In this document: in pieces, positions 19,170 to 27,932 of the stretch | Layout: every line of letters begins with the position of its first letter | Position numbering within the stretch: the stretch's first letter is position 1 | DNA from: Bacteroidales bacterium | Lineage (GTDB): Bacteria > Bacteroidota > Bacteroidia > Bacteroidales > P3 | Assembly (NCBI GenBank): GCA_017647785.1 | Contig: JAGCJW010000004.1 | Coordinates: forward strand, 1 to 64,000 | Direction: 5' to 3' | Length of the DNA stretch: 64,000 nt | The notes under the pieces: model-generated | What the model saw: the letters and a program-made list of their open reading frames with translations, nothing else | What the model was told of the DNA's origin: nothing | Databases searched by the model: none | Position numbers and translations under genes: made by a program

Positions 19170-20918
19170 CTATTTTGTAGCTGGTACTTTTATCACATCA
19201 CCATGGTCTTTTACTATCATTTCATACCATTGTTGTGGATATTTTGGTTGTTCTGGGAAAACGCATTGGCCTTTTCTGTATGGGCTTTCTTCAAATCTTC
19301 CGTTAGTTTCTTTCTTTATGTTTCCGTCTATGTATTTAACTAATAGGAATTGGCTTAGTTTTCTCCATGCTTTCATCATTTGGTCCGCTTTTTCTAAAGA
19401 GAAGTTTGTTGAAAGTTTTGCAATTTCTTCTGCACTTTTAGCATTCTTTAATTTTTCATCAAAGTGTTTAACTTCTCTTATGAACATTTGTTCCAAACCA
19501 TTTTGTTCTTTGCGGATATCCTTTATCATGTCAGAATATCTTGAATAAGCCATGTTTGTAACTAAGTTAAATAACCAGAAAGCTGATGTTTCAGAATATT
19601 CTACCATGCTTCCGTTTCCTACTTCAAAGCATCTAGGTACTCTTTCTATTGCACAGTACATTGGAACGTAAACTGTAGAGTATGTATCATCAACTCCAAA
19701 CCATAAAATTCCTTTTGCGTTATCTGGCATCCATGAACGTGATTGTGCTACGAATGAGAATCCTGTTTGTTGTGTTGATGTAGCTCTTTCATGTACGTAT
19801 TCTTGTCCGTTTACTGAGAATCCCATTGGTCTCCAACGGTAAGGGCAAGCAAAAGGACCTGCTCCAAGATCTTTTGTCATGTCCATTGGAGTTCCTTCGT
19901 AATGATCTCTCATCAATTCCATTACTTCCTTAACGTCTAATTGCTTTTCTGGTTTTATCCACAAAGGCATACGATTTTTTAAGTCGTGTCCCATTGCGTA
20001 TTTTTCATATTTTATCATGTCTTTGTTGCAACGTAGGAATGCAGCGTAAACTCTGGCTTCACATCCTCTTGCTCCTGAGAAATCAAGTGGTGCGTATGTG
20101 TCGCTGAATGAAAAGTCTTTGTCTTCACCTGTGTAATATCCTTTTAGTCTTGCGAAAGTTATTACATCGTGTGAGTAAACTACTTCAACTTCTGGACGGA
20201 ATATTTCTTTTATTTTTTTAGATGAGATTGATTTGTAGCTACCTTTTGTTTCTTGAGGGAATTGTGTTATTCTTGCGTGGTTAGCATGACCTGAAATGTA
20301 GCCATCTGGAACTCGCATTGCTACCCAAACAGCTCCCTTTGTCCATCTTTTATCAACTTTCCCTTTAGCATTAAGAACAGGGGCACCTTTTCCTATTAAT
20401 TCCATTATCCATACTTCGTTTTCATCTATGATTGAGAAACTTTCTCCTGATGAATAGTATCCATATGTATCAACAAATTCTGCAATTTGTTTGATTGCTT
20501 CTCTTGCGTTCTTTGCTCTTTGAAGTGTTAAGTAGATTAAACTTCCGTAGTCTACACCTCCTGTTGTATCAACTAACTCCTCTCTTCCTCCATAAGTTGT
20601 TTCAGCTATTGCTAAACCCCATTGGTTCATATTTCCTACAGTTGTGTAGGTATTTGCTACTTGAGGTATTTGGATAAGTGGTTTTCCAGAATCCCAATCA
20701 ATTACTTGAATCATTGTTCCTTCTGGATATTGTGCAGCTCTATTGTAATAAAGTTCTCCATACAAGGTATGAGAATCTGCTGCGTATGTTACCATTGTTG
20801 AACCGTCTTTTGAGGCTCCTTTTGTAATCAAAAAGTTTGTGCAAGCAAAAGAATAATTTGCAAAACACATAACTACTGCCATCAATAAGGCTGTTAATTT
20901 AATTTTATTATTCTTCAT
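19170..20918 (-). CDS. secreted C69-family dipeptidase
   Basis: 582 residues. A signal peptide (about 1-25) ends directly before Cys26 in SFACTNFLI; in family C69 this Cys becomes the N-terminal nucleophile of an Ntn-hydrolase after processing. The Ntn-hydrolase core runs through about residue 420 (GGREELVDTTGGVDYGS, HANHARITQFP). The enzyme probably splits dipeptides in the periplasm or outside the cell, in keeping with peptide use. It is followed by a terminator and preceded by pyrH with a 12-base gap. Confidence 0.9.
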   Translation of the reverse strand: MKNNKIKLTALLMAVVMCFANYSFACTNFLITKGASKDGSTMVTYAADSHTLYGELYYNRAAQYPEGTMIQVIDWDSGKPLIQIPQVANTYTTVGNMNQWGLAIAETTYGGREELVDTTGGVDYGSLIYLTLQRAKNAREAIKQIAEFVDTYGYYSSGESFSIIDENEVWIMELIGKGAPVLNAKGKVDKRWTKGAVWVAMRVPDGYISGHANHARITQFPQETKGSYKSISSKKIKEIFRPEVEVVYSHDVITFARLKGYYTGEDKDFSFSDTYAPLDFSGARGCEARVYAAFLRCNKDMIKYEKYAMGHDLKNRMPLWIKPEKQLDVKEVMELMRDHYEGTPMDMTKDLGAGPFACPYRWRPMGFSVNGQEYVHERATSTQQTGFSFVAQSRSWMPDNAKGILWFGVDDTYSTVYVPMYCAIERVPRCFEVGNGSMVEYSETSAFWLFNLVTNMAYSRYSDMIKDIRKEQNGLEQMFIREVKHFDEKLKNAKSAEEIAKLSTNFSLEKADQMMKAWRKLSQFLLVKYIDGNIKKETNGRFEESPYRKGQCVFPEQPKYPQQWYEMIVKDHGDVIKVPATK

Positions 20919-20930
20919 ATTAATTGTTAT

Positions 20931-21638
20931 TTAGTTTTCTACTATTGTTCCTATGTGCTCTCCTTTTACAACCTTTTGCAAATTTCCTATTGTGTTCATA
21001 TCAAAAACATAAATAGGCATTTTATTTTCTTGACAAAGTGCAAAAGCAGTCAAATCCATTATTTTAAGTTTCTTACTCAAAGCCTCATCGTATGTTAATG
21101 TGCTATATTTTGTAGCCGAAGGGTCTTTTTCTGGATCGGCTGTATAGACGCCATCAACTCTTGTACCTTTTAAAATCACATCTGCTTGCATTTCTATTGC
21201 TCTAAGCGTAGATGCGGTGTCGGTTGTAAAGTAAGGATTTCCTGTTCCGCCTGCAATGATTACTACCTTACCTTCTTTCAAAGATGAAATCATTCTTCTA
21301 CGAGAGGTTTCTTTACAAATAGGCTCTATTGCTAAGCCTGAAAGTAATTCTGTTGCGACTCCTTGTTGTTCAAGCTCAGATTGCAAAGCCATACTATTAA
21401 TAACAGTTGCTAACATACCCATATAATCTCCTTGAACTCGGTCCATACCTTTTGCAGCTCCTTGTAAACCACGGAAAATGTTGCCTCCACCAATCACTAT
21501 TGCAATTTCTGCACCCAATTCTTTAGCTTGTTTTATTTCAGAGGCGTATTGAGAAAGCATTTCTGGACTAATACCATATTCTTGTTCGCCCATAAGAGAT
21601 TCTCCGCTTAATTTAAGTAAGATTCTTTTGTATTTCAT
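20931..21638 (-). CDS. pyrH: UMP kinase
   Basis: 235 residues of the amino-acid-kinase fold: KRILLKLSGESLMG at the start, the nucleotide-binding IAIVIGGGNIFRG and the GGTGNPYFTTDTAS loop. It phosphorylates UMP to UDP. The gene lies 16 bases downstream of queA and is read with the C69 gene. Confidence 0.97.
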   Translation of the reverse strand: MKYKRILLKLSGESLMGEQEYGISPEMLSQYASEIKQAKELGAEIAIVIGGGNIFRGLQGAAKGMDRVQGDYMGMLATVINSMALQSELEQQGVATELLSGLAIEPICKETSRRRMISSLKEGKVVIIAGGTGNPYFTTDTASTLRAIEMQADVILKGTRVDGVYTADPEKDPSATKYSTLTYDEALSKKLKIMDLTAFALCQENKMPIYVFDMNTIGNLQKVVKGEHIGTIVEN

Positions 21639-21654
21639 TATTTTTCCCTTCTAT

Positions 21655-22872
21655 TTATTTTGTAAACATACACGCATCTCCAAAGGAAAGAAACCTATAA
21701 TTATTTTCCAAGGCAAATTGATAAACCCTTTTCCAATCCTCTCCAATCATTGCAGAGACTAAAAGCAACAAAGTACTTTTTGGCTGATGAAAATTCGTAA
21801 TCATAGCATCTACAATCCTATATTCATATCCTGGTGCTATCATTAACTGAGTTTGTCCTATCAATACATTTCTGTTTTCTTGCTCCATGCTTTCCAATAT
21901 AGCTTGTAAAGATTCTTTTGCACTTATTCTGCATTCTTCCTGATAGGGATCCCACTGTTTAACATCTATTTCAGAATATCTATTGCCATTTTTCAAAACC
22001 TTCACTCCATGCCAATAAAGACTTTCTATGGTTCTAACCGAGGTAGTACCAACACACATCACACGCTTATCAAGATTTGCCAACAACTCTTCGATATTTT
22101 CTTTTTTCAAAACAATTTGTTCTGTGTGCATAACGTGTCTATCTATTGTCTCTGTGCTTACAGGCTTAAATGTACCTGCTCCCACATGCAAGGTAACAAA
22201 ACACGTCTTCACTCCTTTATCTGCGAGTTGTTTAAAGGTGTTTTCTGAAAAATGTAAGCCCGCTGTTGGCGCTGCAACCGAGCCTTCTTGATGTGCATAT
22301 ACAGTTTGATAATCCTCCTTGTCGCTTTCTTCGTCCTTACGTTTAAGATAAGGCGGCAAAGGCACGTGTCCCATATATTGAAGCACTTCTGCAAAACTCA
22401 AATCCTCTCTATCCCAAGAAAACTCCACAATCCAAGTTTCATTTTCTTGATAAAGACGTTTTGCAGTAAGTGTTAATTGCTTTGAATCGTTAATAAACGA
22501 TGAAGAAATAGTTTCTTGTTTCCATTTTTTGTTATTTCCAATTAAGCATTTCCACTCACAACTACCTTTCTGTGCGTATGCCAATTGAATATCCTTATTC
22601 ATAGGCTCCAAACAGAAGATTTCTATTACAGAGCCGCTCTCTTTTTGAAATAACAAGCGTGCGTGTACAACCTTTGTATCGTTTAAAATCAAAAAAGTAT
22701 TGCTATCCAACATCTCTGGCAAGTCATAGAAGTATTTTTCCTCTATTTTCTTGTCAGAGGTTAGAGACAACAACTTTGCTTTATCCCTTTCAGATAAAGG
22801 ATATTTAGCAATATTCTCCTCTTCTAATGGATAATCAAAATTACTTATTTTGATTTCAGGAGGGTTGTACAT
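21655..22872 (-). CDS. queA: S-adenosylmethionine:tRNA ribosyltransferase-isomerase (QueA family)
   Basis: 405 residues, longer than the roughly 350 of E. coli QueA but within the range of Bacteroidota homologues. Family signatures AAPTAGLHFS and MITNFHQPKSTLLLLVSAM are present. QueA transfers the ribosyl part of SAM to preQ1 in tRNA, making epoxyqueuosine. Because the extended form is a second paralogue in some Bacteroidota, the exact role is slightly uncertain. It follows purS by 9 bases. Confidence 0.88.
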   Translation of the reverse strand: MYNPPEIKISNFDYPLEEENIAKYPLSERDKAKLLSLTSDKKIEEKYFYDLPEMLDSNTFLILNDTKVVHARLLFQKESGSVIEIFCLEPMNKDIQLAYAQKGSCEWKCLIGNNKKWKQETISSSFINDSKQLTLTAKRLYQENETWIVEFSWDREDLSFAEVLQYMGHVPLPPYLKRKDEESDKEDYQTVYAHQEGSVAAPTAGLHFSENTFKQLADKGVKTCFVTLHVGAGTFKPVSTETIDRHVMHTEQIVLKKENIEELLANLDKRVMCVGTTSVRTIESLYWHGVKVLKNGNRYSEIDVKQWDPYQEECRISAKESLQAILESMEQENRNVLIGQTQLMIAPGYEYRIVDAMITNFHQPKSTLLLLVSAMIGEDWKRVYQFALENNYRFLSFGDACMFTK

Positions 22873-22881
22873 ATTAAATAT

Positions 22882-23133
22882 TTATGCCTTTTCTATTTTG
22901 AAAGTATAGTACTCCATGATAGGATTGTGCAACAAATCCTTACAAGCTTTTTCAACTTTTGTTGCTGCTTCCTCTTCATTTGCAGCCTCAATGCTTAAAG
23001 TAATATGTTTTCCTATTCTTACATTGGTTATAACTCCCAATCCCATATTTTTAAGGCTTGAACCAACTGCTTTTCCTTGTGGGTCTAATAATGCTTTCAA
23101 AGGCATTACATCTATTTCTGCTCTAAATTCCAT
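22882..23133 (-). CDS. purS: phosphoribosylformylglycinamidine synthase subunit PurS
   Basis: 83 residues, the usual size. The sequence MEFRAEIDVMPLKALLDPQG and the GLGVITNVRIGKHI strand match PurS, a small subunit that bridges PurL and PurQ. No purL or purQ is in the window, and a separate PurS implies small PurL/PurQ elsewhere, unless it is a relic beside a large PurL. It overlaps pssA by 11 bases. Confidence 0.88.
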   Translation of the reverse strand: MEFRAEIDVMPLKALLDPQGKAVGSSLKNMGLGVITNVRIGKHITLSIEAANEEEAATKVEKACKDLLHNPIMEYYTFKIEKA

Positions 23134-23887
23134 TTTTTGTAAAATTTGATATTAAAGAAATAATAATATACATTAAAACTATAAAAGGTATAGCAAAACA
23201 ATTAAATAAGAAAATTAGCAAAATACAAATTACCAAAAAGATAAACTTTACTTTATTGTCTTGCCATGTAAAATTCTTAAATTTAAACGAAAACATATTA
23301 ATAGGAGCTATTAACATCACACCCATTATTATGCTAAATACTATGATAAACCACGGATTCAAAAGAATTTCTACCAATGAAGAATAAACCTCTTGCTGAT
23401 AAATTCCCCATAAATGTATCTTTTTGTCAGACAAATAGTTCAAAACAGGTAGGCTAAGCCACAAAAGAGCATTTGCAGGCGTAGGAAGACCAATGAAATT
23501 CACGCTTTGTCTTTCATCAACATTAAAATTTGCCAAACGATAAGCCGACATTAGCGCCATAAACAAAGGTATAAGGCACAATATATTAGAAATAAAAAGC
23601 GAGTTTCCGCTACTTAACAAACTATCCTTCAAAACCTCCACCGTTATCAAAGAAGGAGCAAGACCAAATGTTACAACATCTGCCAAAGAGTCTAATTCCT
23701 TGCCAATTGCAGAGGTAACTTTCAGCAGTCTTGCGGTAAGGCCATCAAAAAAGTCGAATATCGCTCCCAATAATATGAAAATAGAAGGAAGTAATATGTT
23801 TTCAGATACATATAGGAAGTATATGGATAACGCTCCACATAAAAGATTAGTTAATGTTATGCTATTTGGAATGTGTTTCTTTATCAT
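23123..23887 (-). CDS. pssA: CDP-diacylglycerol-serine O-phosphatidyltransferase
   Basis: 254 residues, about eight hydrophobic segments. The CDP-alcohol phosphotransferase signature is complete: Asp48-Gly49, Ala52-Arg53, Gly62, Asp66 and Asp70 (DGLTARLLKVTSAIGKELD). It makes phosphatidylserine, precursor of phosphatidylethanolamine, at the inner membrane. Its end overlaps purS, so they are translated together. Confidence 0.94.
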   Translation of the reverse strand: MIKKHIPNSITLTNLLCGALSIYFLYVSENILLPSIFILLGAIFDFFDGLTARLLKVTSAIGKELDSLADVVTFGLAPSLITVEVLKDSLLSSGNSLFISNILCLIPLFMALMSAYRLANFNVDERQSVNFIGLPTPANALLWLSLPVLNYLSDKKIHLWGIYQQEVYSSLVEILLNPWFIIVFSIIMGVMLIAPINMFSFKFKNFTWQDNKVKFIFLVICILLIFLFNCFAIPFIVLMYIIISLISNFTKNGI

Positions 23888-23931
23888 ATTAAGTGCAAAG
23901 ATATGAAAAACTTTTAGAAAACTTACGATTT

Positions 23932-24612
23932 TTATTTTTTCTCTGCTCTTAAAATTTCTCTTTTACCTTTTGGGCCGGGTAATTTAGCAATAGAAAAGCC
24001 TACTTTTTTCATTCTTCTTTTTATCTCTCCCTTACAGCAATAGGTTGTTAAAACACCTCTCTTTTTAAGACTATCATAGACTTTTGAAAACATATCTTCC
24101 GACCACAAATCAGAGTCTTTCTCTGGCGAAAAGGCATCAAAATACACCACATCAAAGAAATCTTTTGGCAAATCATAACTGCAAGCATCTGCCTCACACT
24201 TTTTAATTTTAAAATCAGGAGTAATTTCCACAACTTCTTCCCAATTACATTTGTGAATAAGGTTAAATTCTTCTTTTAGTGAGAGTTGTTCTCCGTAAGA
24301 AAGATTTTCTGCAATAGATTGCGCAATTGGGTAAAGTTCTATTGTTTGATAGAAAATTTTTCTTTGATTAGAATTTTTCAATGTCGCAATAGCATTTAAG
24401 CCTGTTCCAAATCCTATTTCTAAAACATTGACTTGCTCTTTATTGTCTAAGCAGCAAAAATAGCGAAAACCATAATCTATGTATATAGTATTGGTTTCTG
24501 TTAAGGCTCCAAAGTGAGAATGATAACTCTCCCCAATATCCTTTCTCAAAAGCGACTTTGAGCCATCTTCTGTTTGAAAAATTTCTATTAAATTATGCTT
24601 TGAGCTTTCCAT
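23932..24612 (-). CDS. mnmD: tRNA U34 methyltransferase MnmD
   Basis: 226 residues. The Rossmann SAM site is VLEIGFGTGLNAIATL (about 64-79) and the family motif DVVYFDAFSPEKDSDLWS follows. It corresponds to the methyltransferase half of E. coli MnmC (the FAD oxidase half is absent), completing mnm5s2U34 in tRNAs such as tRNA-Glu. Its first 25 bases overlap the end of the PHP phosphatase gene. Confidence 0.92.
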   Translation of the reverse strand: MESSKHNLIEIFQTEDGSKSLLRKDIGESYHSHFGALTETNTIYIDYGFRYFCCLDNKEQVNVLEIGFGTGLNAIATLKNSNQRKIFYQTIELYPIAQSIAENLSYGEQLSLKEEFNLIHKCNWEEVVEITPDFKIKKCEADACSYDLPKDFFDVVYFDAFSPEKDSDLWSEDMFSKVYDSLKKRGVLTTYCCKGEIKRRMKKVGFSIAKLPGPKGKREILRAEKK

Positions 24613-25433
24613 TCTCCGTCAAAATACCAAACGTATCTTTCTCCTATTTCTTTTAAATACTCAATCGCTTCATCGAAAAGCAAATCCACTTCATCTTTCT
24701 TATGACAATCGGTAGAAATCGTTAAAGGGATTTTCATATCACTTGCTTTTTTTATCCACTCTCTTCCAGGATAGAAATCATCATAACGCTTTTTGTAAAG
24801 GCCTCTTGTATTTATTTCACAAATAGCCCCACTCTCTTTTATCTTCAAAAGACTCTCCATCATATAATCCTCAAACCATTTATCCTTCTGCGAAAAGTAT
24901 CTTTCCTTATTGTGCATTTTGATTTTGTCAAAATGTCCTACAACATCAGGTCTTTGAGTCTTTATCATATTTAGCACTTGTTCAAAATAGGCATCAACGG
25001 CTTCTCTTATATCTCCATTAAAAACCTCTTCTAAGCCTTTGTCATAAATCTCTCTATCGCTTCCGTCTATAAACCAAATCTTGTCATTTGTTTTCCCTTT
25101 CACAAAATGCACCGAACCAATAAAGTAATCCAAATCATAACTCTTAGCCATATCTCTTATATTCTCTTGCAAAGAGTTTATATAGTCCATTTCCATAGAA
25201 ATGAATAGCTTGATTTTGTCTTGATACTTTTCTTTTAAAAAACGAGCTGTGCTAAGATATTCTTCAACTCTTTCTTTCTTTAAGGCAACCTTGCTTTCAA
25301 AACACAGAGGGGAATGAGAAGAAAATCCAAAGTATTGCAAGCCTTTTTCAATTGCCGACAATACCATATCTTCCATCGAATCTTTTCCGTCACAGAAAAG
25401 AGAATGTGAATGATAATTGAATTTTTTTAGCAT
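24588..25433 (-). CDS. PHP-domain phosphatase, histidinol-phosphatase-like
   Basis: 281 residues of the HisJ/HisK-type PHP fold: YHSHSLFCDG at the N-terminus, SMEMDYI and SVHFVKG in the middle, TDCHKKDEVD near the end, all metal-ligand motifs. Histidinol phosphate is the likely substrate, though PHP phosphatases vary and no his genes are near. Overlaps the U32 gene by 7 bases and mnmD by 25, so a three-gene coupled operon is likely. Confidence 0.82.
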   Translation of the reverse strand: MLKKFNYHSHSLFCDGKDSMEDMVLSAIEKGLQYFGFSSHSPLCFESKVALKKERVEEYLSTARFLKEKYQDKIKLFISMEMDYINSLQENIRDMAKSYDLDYFIGSVHFVKGKTNDKIWFIDGSDREIYDKGLEEVFNGDIREAVDAYFEQVLNMIKTQRPDVVGHFDKIKMHNKERYFSQKDKWFEDYMMESLLKIKESGAICEINTRGLYKKRYDDFYPGREWIKKASDMKIPLTISTDCHKKDEVDLLFDEAIEYLKEIGERYVWYFDGEWKAQSII

Positions 25434-26674
25434 ATTCCTGTGTTTTCTATCAAGTAAAGCTTATCTCCTCTTCTTACAACGCCTTTTGTTGCAATGGAAC
25501 AAAACTCTCCTTTTACTGTCTTTTCAGTTGGTTTTAAATCTACTCTTATTTCTTCAACTCTGTCTTCATAAACTCCTGTTGTAGGTCCCATAATGTAGAT
25601 GTTATCGCCAACATTTAATTCTCCTGTTTCGATTTTAATTTCTGCAACAGAGATATTTTTAAAGTAATTAGTAACTGTACCTACGAAAGTCTTTTTTGTA
25701 GTTGCTTGTGAGCCATATTTTTTTGTCCATTCTCCAACTCTTTGTCCTAAGTAGTAACCGTCCCAAAATCCTCTATTATATACTTTCTTTAAGTCTTCGT
25801 TCCACTTTTCTAACTTATCTTCGCTCCATTCTCCTTTCAGCCATGCTTGAGCTGCTTCTTTATATACTCTTGTTACAACCTTAACATATTCAGGGCTTCT
25901 GCCTCTTCCTTCTATTTTTAGCACTCTTACGCCTGCGTCAAGCACTTTATCTAAAAAGTCTAAGGTTTTTAAATCTTTTGGAGACATGATATATTGATTG
26001 TCTATCATAAGTTCTGTTCCTCCGTCTAAGTCTGTAACCTTGTAAGGACGGCGACAGAATTGTAAACAAGCGCCTCGGTTTGCCGATTGATTAGCATTGT
26101 CTAAGGAAATGTAGCATTTTCCACTTACTGCCATACATAAGGCTCCGTGTACAAAGCATTCTATTTCTAATGTACGTCCACTTGGCCCTTTTATGTCGTT
26201 TTCTTTTATCCAAGTAGTAATATCTTTCACCTTATCAAGAGATAGCTCTCTTGCTGTAACGATTACGTCTGCAAATTGTGAGAAAAATTTCACTGCCTCA
26301 CGGTTTGTGATGTTGCATTGTGTGGAAAGGTGTACTTCTAAATTGATTGAACGTGCATAACTAATGACTGATAAGTCTGCTGCTATGACTGCCGAAACTC
26401 CACTTTCCTTTGCCGCGTTCAAAATGGCTTGCATATAATCTAATTCGCTGTCATAAACAACGGTATTTAATGTTAGATATGTCTTTACTCCATTTTGATT
26501 TGCTATGTCTGCAATATTTTTTAAGTCTTCTATCGTAAAATTATTTGCAGAGCGAGAACGCATATTCAATCCTTCAACTCCAAAATATACACTATCAGCT
26601 CCCGCTTCTATTGCCGCATAAAGCGCTTCGTAAGACCCCACAGGGGACATTATTTCTACTTGTTTTTCTATCAT
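25427..26674 (-). CDS. peptidase U32-family protein (TrhP/RlhA-like)
   Basis: 415 residues from the ATG at 26674. The N-terminus reads EIMSPVGSYEALYAAIEAGA and the Cys-rich signature ECFVHGALCMAVSGKCYIS ... CLQFCRRPY matches U32 proteins, several of which are RNA hydroxylation factors (tRNA uridine 34, 23S rRNA) rather than peptidases. The frame is open ten codons further upstream, but a -7 box lies at 26694-26701 inside that extension, so the shorter start is chosen. It leads the operon with the PHP phosphatase and mnmD. Confidence 0.87.
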   Translation of the reverse strand: MIEKQVEIMSPVGSYEALYAAIEAGADSVYFGVEGLNMRSRSANNFTIEDLKNIADIANQNGVKTYLTLNTVVYDSELDYMQAILNAAKESGVSAVIAADLSVISYARSINLEVHLSTQCNITNREAVKFFSQFADVIVTARELSLDKVKDITTWIKENDIKGPSGRTLEIECFVHGALCMAVSGKCYISLDNANQSANRGACLQFCRRPYKVTDLDGGTELMIDNQYIMSPKDLKTLDFLDKVLDAGVRVLKIEGRGRSPEYVKVVTRVYKEAAQAWLKGEWSEDKLEKWNEDLKKVYNRGFWDGYYLGQRVGEWTKKYGSQATTKKTFVGTVTNYFKNISVAEIKIETGELNVGDNIYIMGPTTGVYEDRVEEIRVDLKPTEKTVKGEFCSIATKGVVRRGDKLYLIENTGIC

Positions 26675-26693
26675 ATCTTCAAATAATATTTTG

Positions 26694-26701
26694 CAAAGGT
26701 A
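26694..26701 (-). promoter_or_regulatory. -7 box of the U32 operon
   Basis: TACCTTTG on the - strand, matching TAnnTTTG, 19 bases before the ATG at 26674. It decides against the longer U32 start at 26704. No clear TTTG lies at the upstream position. Confidence 0.5.
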
Positions 26702-26708
26702 CAAAAAG

Positions 26709-26772
26709 AAAATTATCTCTTTGAATTAGAAAATTATTTCTTTGATTTATTTAATTATTTCTTTGCTTTTTT
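26709..26772 (+). repeat. 21-base-pitch AT-rich array, three units
   Basis: The 13-mers AATTATCTCTTTG, AATTATTTCTTTG and AATTATTTCTTTG start at 26711, 26732 and 26753, exactly 21 bases apart, with the core C at 26719, 26740 and 26761. The array lies between the U32 operon promoter and the sigma factor promoter, so it may bind a regulator on one face of the helix. Its reverse complement is nearly the same as the array at 19033-19085. Confidence 0.65.
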
Positions 26773-26798
26773 TCAAAAAAGTAAAGACTTTTTTTCTT

Positions 26799-26806
26799 TA
26801 TCTTTG
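26799..26806 (+). promoter_or_regulatory. -7 box of the ECF sigma factor operon
   Basis: TATCTTTG, an exact TAnnTTTG match, 51 bases before the ATG at 26858. The spacing places any upstream start codon before the transcript, so the downstream ATG is used. The TTTG element is missing at the usual distance; a sigma of the ECF type could use another -35. Confidence 0.45.
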
Positions 26807-26857
26807 TGTAACATTTTTCTAAGTAAAACGACTACTTTACAAAGCACAATTTTTAAA

Positions 26858-27343
26858 ATGAAGATTGAAGAATTTAAAAAAATAATTACTACTTATCAAC
26901 CTAAATTACACGCTTTTGCAAATTCTATTCTAAAAAATGATTTTGCAAGTGAGGATATTGTGCAGGAAGTTTTTTGTTTTCTTTGGGAAAAACGAGAGAA
27001 AATAAATACTATTGATAATATTGAGGCTTTTCTTGTACACATTTGCAAATGTAAGTGTGTGGATTATTTGAGAAAAACAAAAAAAGAAGTCTTGGAAGAG
27101 GAGATTATGAATTTGAATTATGAAGAATTTAATGAAGATAGTGAAGAAAGATATAATAGACTCCTTAAACTAATAAATCAACTTCCCGAAAACCAACAAG
27201 AGTTATTGCGTCAAAAATATTTTAACAATAAAAGAATAAGAGAAATTTCAAAAGAAACAGGAATGAGTGAGGGAAATATTCGCACCACTCTTTCTCGTGC
27301 ATATTCAAAATTGAGAGATTTAATAACGAAAACAAAAATCTAG
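26858..27343 (+). CDS. ECF-type RNA polymerase sigma factor
   Basis: 161 residues from ATG 26858. Sigma region 2 (about 8-75, with DFASEDIVQEVFCFLWEKRE) and region 4 (about 105-155, LPENQQELLRQKYFNNKRIR and a helix-turn-helix in ISKETGMSEGNIRTTLSRAY) are clear. It is three bases from the membrane protein gene that follows, an arrangement of sigma and anti-sigma. It probably activates an envelope-related regulon, perhaps including its own operon. Confidence 0.93.
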   Translation: MKIEEFKKIITTYQPKLHAFANSILKNDFASEDIVQEVFCFLWEKREKINTIDNIEAFLVHICKCKCVDYLRKTKKEVLEEEIMNLNYEEFNEDSEERYNRLLKLINQLPENQQELLRQKYFNNKRIREISKETGMSEGNIRTTLSRAYSKLRDLITKTKI

Positions 27344-27346
27344 ATT

Positions 27347-27919
27347 ATGAAAAATGAAGATAAAGAATTGATTGAGTTGTTTGCTTCTATAAAACAACAT
27401 CAAAAAAATATTGAAAGACAAGAAAAGATTCTAAATACAATAGAAAAAAGTATTAAACGAAAGAAACGCAATAAGGTTATTATGTTTTTTTCTGTAGCCT
27501 CTTCTATTGCTGCTTGTTTTTGTATAGTTTGGTTTACTTACTCTCCTATTGACAATAGCGAAACTATTATCGAAAATAAGCCTATTGCAAAAAATATTGT
27601 TGAAAAAAAGCAAGAGACAATTCCTGCAAAGAAAAGCGAGCCTATTGTAAGAGAAAAAAAGAAAATTACGCCAATTGAAATCCCTCAAACAATAGAAGAA
27701 GAAATTATTATTGAACAAGATAGCACGATTATTGAGCCTGAGCCAAAGCAAGAAATGATTATGAAAGAAGAAAAAATAATTGAACCAGAAATTGTAAGGA
27801 TTGAAACCAATAAATTGATTTGCTATAAAGAGGGAAAAAAGAATAACCTTAAATTTTCTTGGAATTATAAAAGGGAAGAAAAGAAAGAATTATTTTTAAT
27901 AGATTTTTCAAAAAGATAA
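27347..27919 (+). CDS. single-pass membrane protein, probable anti-sigma factor
   Basis: 190 residues. A cytoplasmic helical head (1-42, KELIELFASIKQHQKNIERQ), one membrane helix (about 44-64, IMFFSVASSIAACFCIVWF) and a Pro/Glu/Lys/Ile-rich periplasmic stalk (65-150). Location directly after the sigma gene and this topology suggest an anti-sigma factor; no known anti-sigma domain is certain. The charged repeats (EEEIIIEQD, EPEPKQEM) look like an extended spacer. Confidence 0.65.
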   Translation: MKNEDKELIELFASIKQHQKNIERQEKILNTIEKSIKRKKRNKVIMFFSVASSIAACFCIVWFTYSPIDNSETIIENKPIAKNIVEKKQETIPAKKSEPIVREKKKITPIEIPQTIEEEIIIEQDSTIIEPEPKQEMIMKEEKIIEPEIVRIETNKLICYKEGKKNNLKFSWNYKREEKKELFLIDFSKR

Positions 27920-27932
27920 AAATTAGATTTAT

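Noticed and set aside
25427-26704. Longer U32 start at 26704
   Set aside because: A -7 promoter box (26694-26701) lies inside the extra ten codons, and homologues begin near MIEKQVEIMSP.
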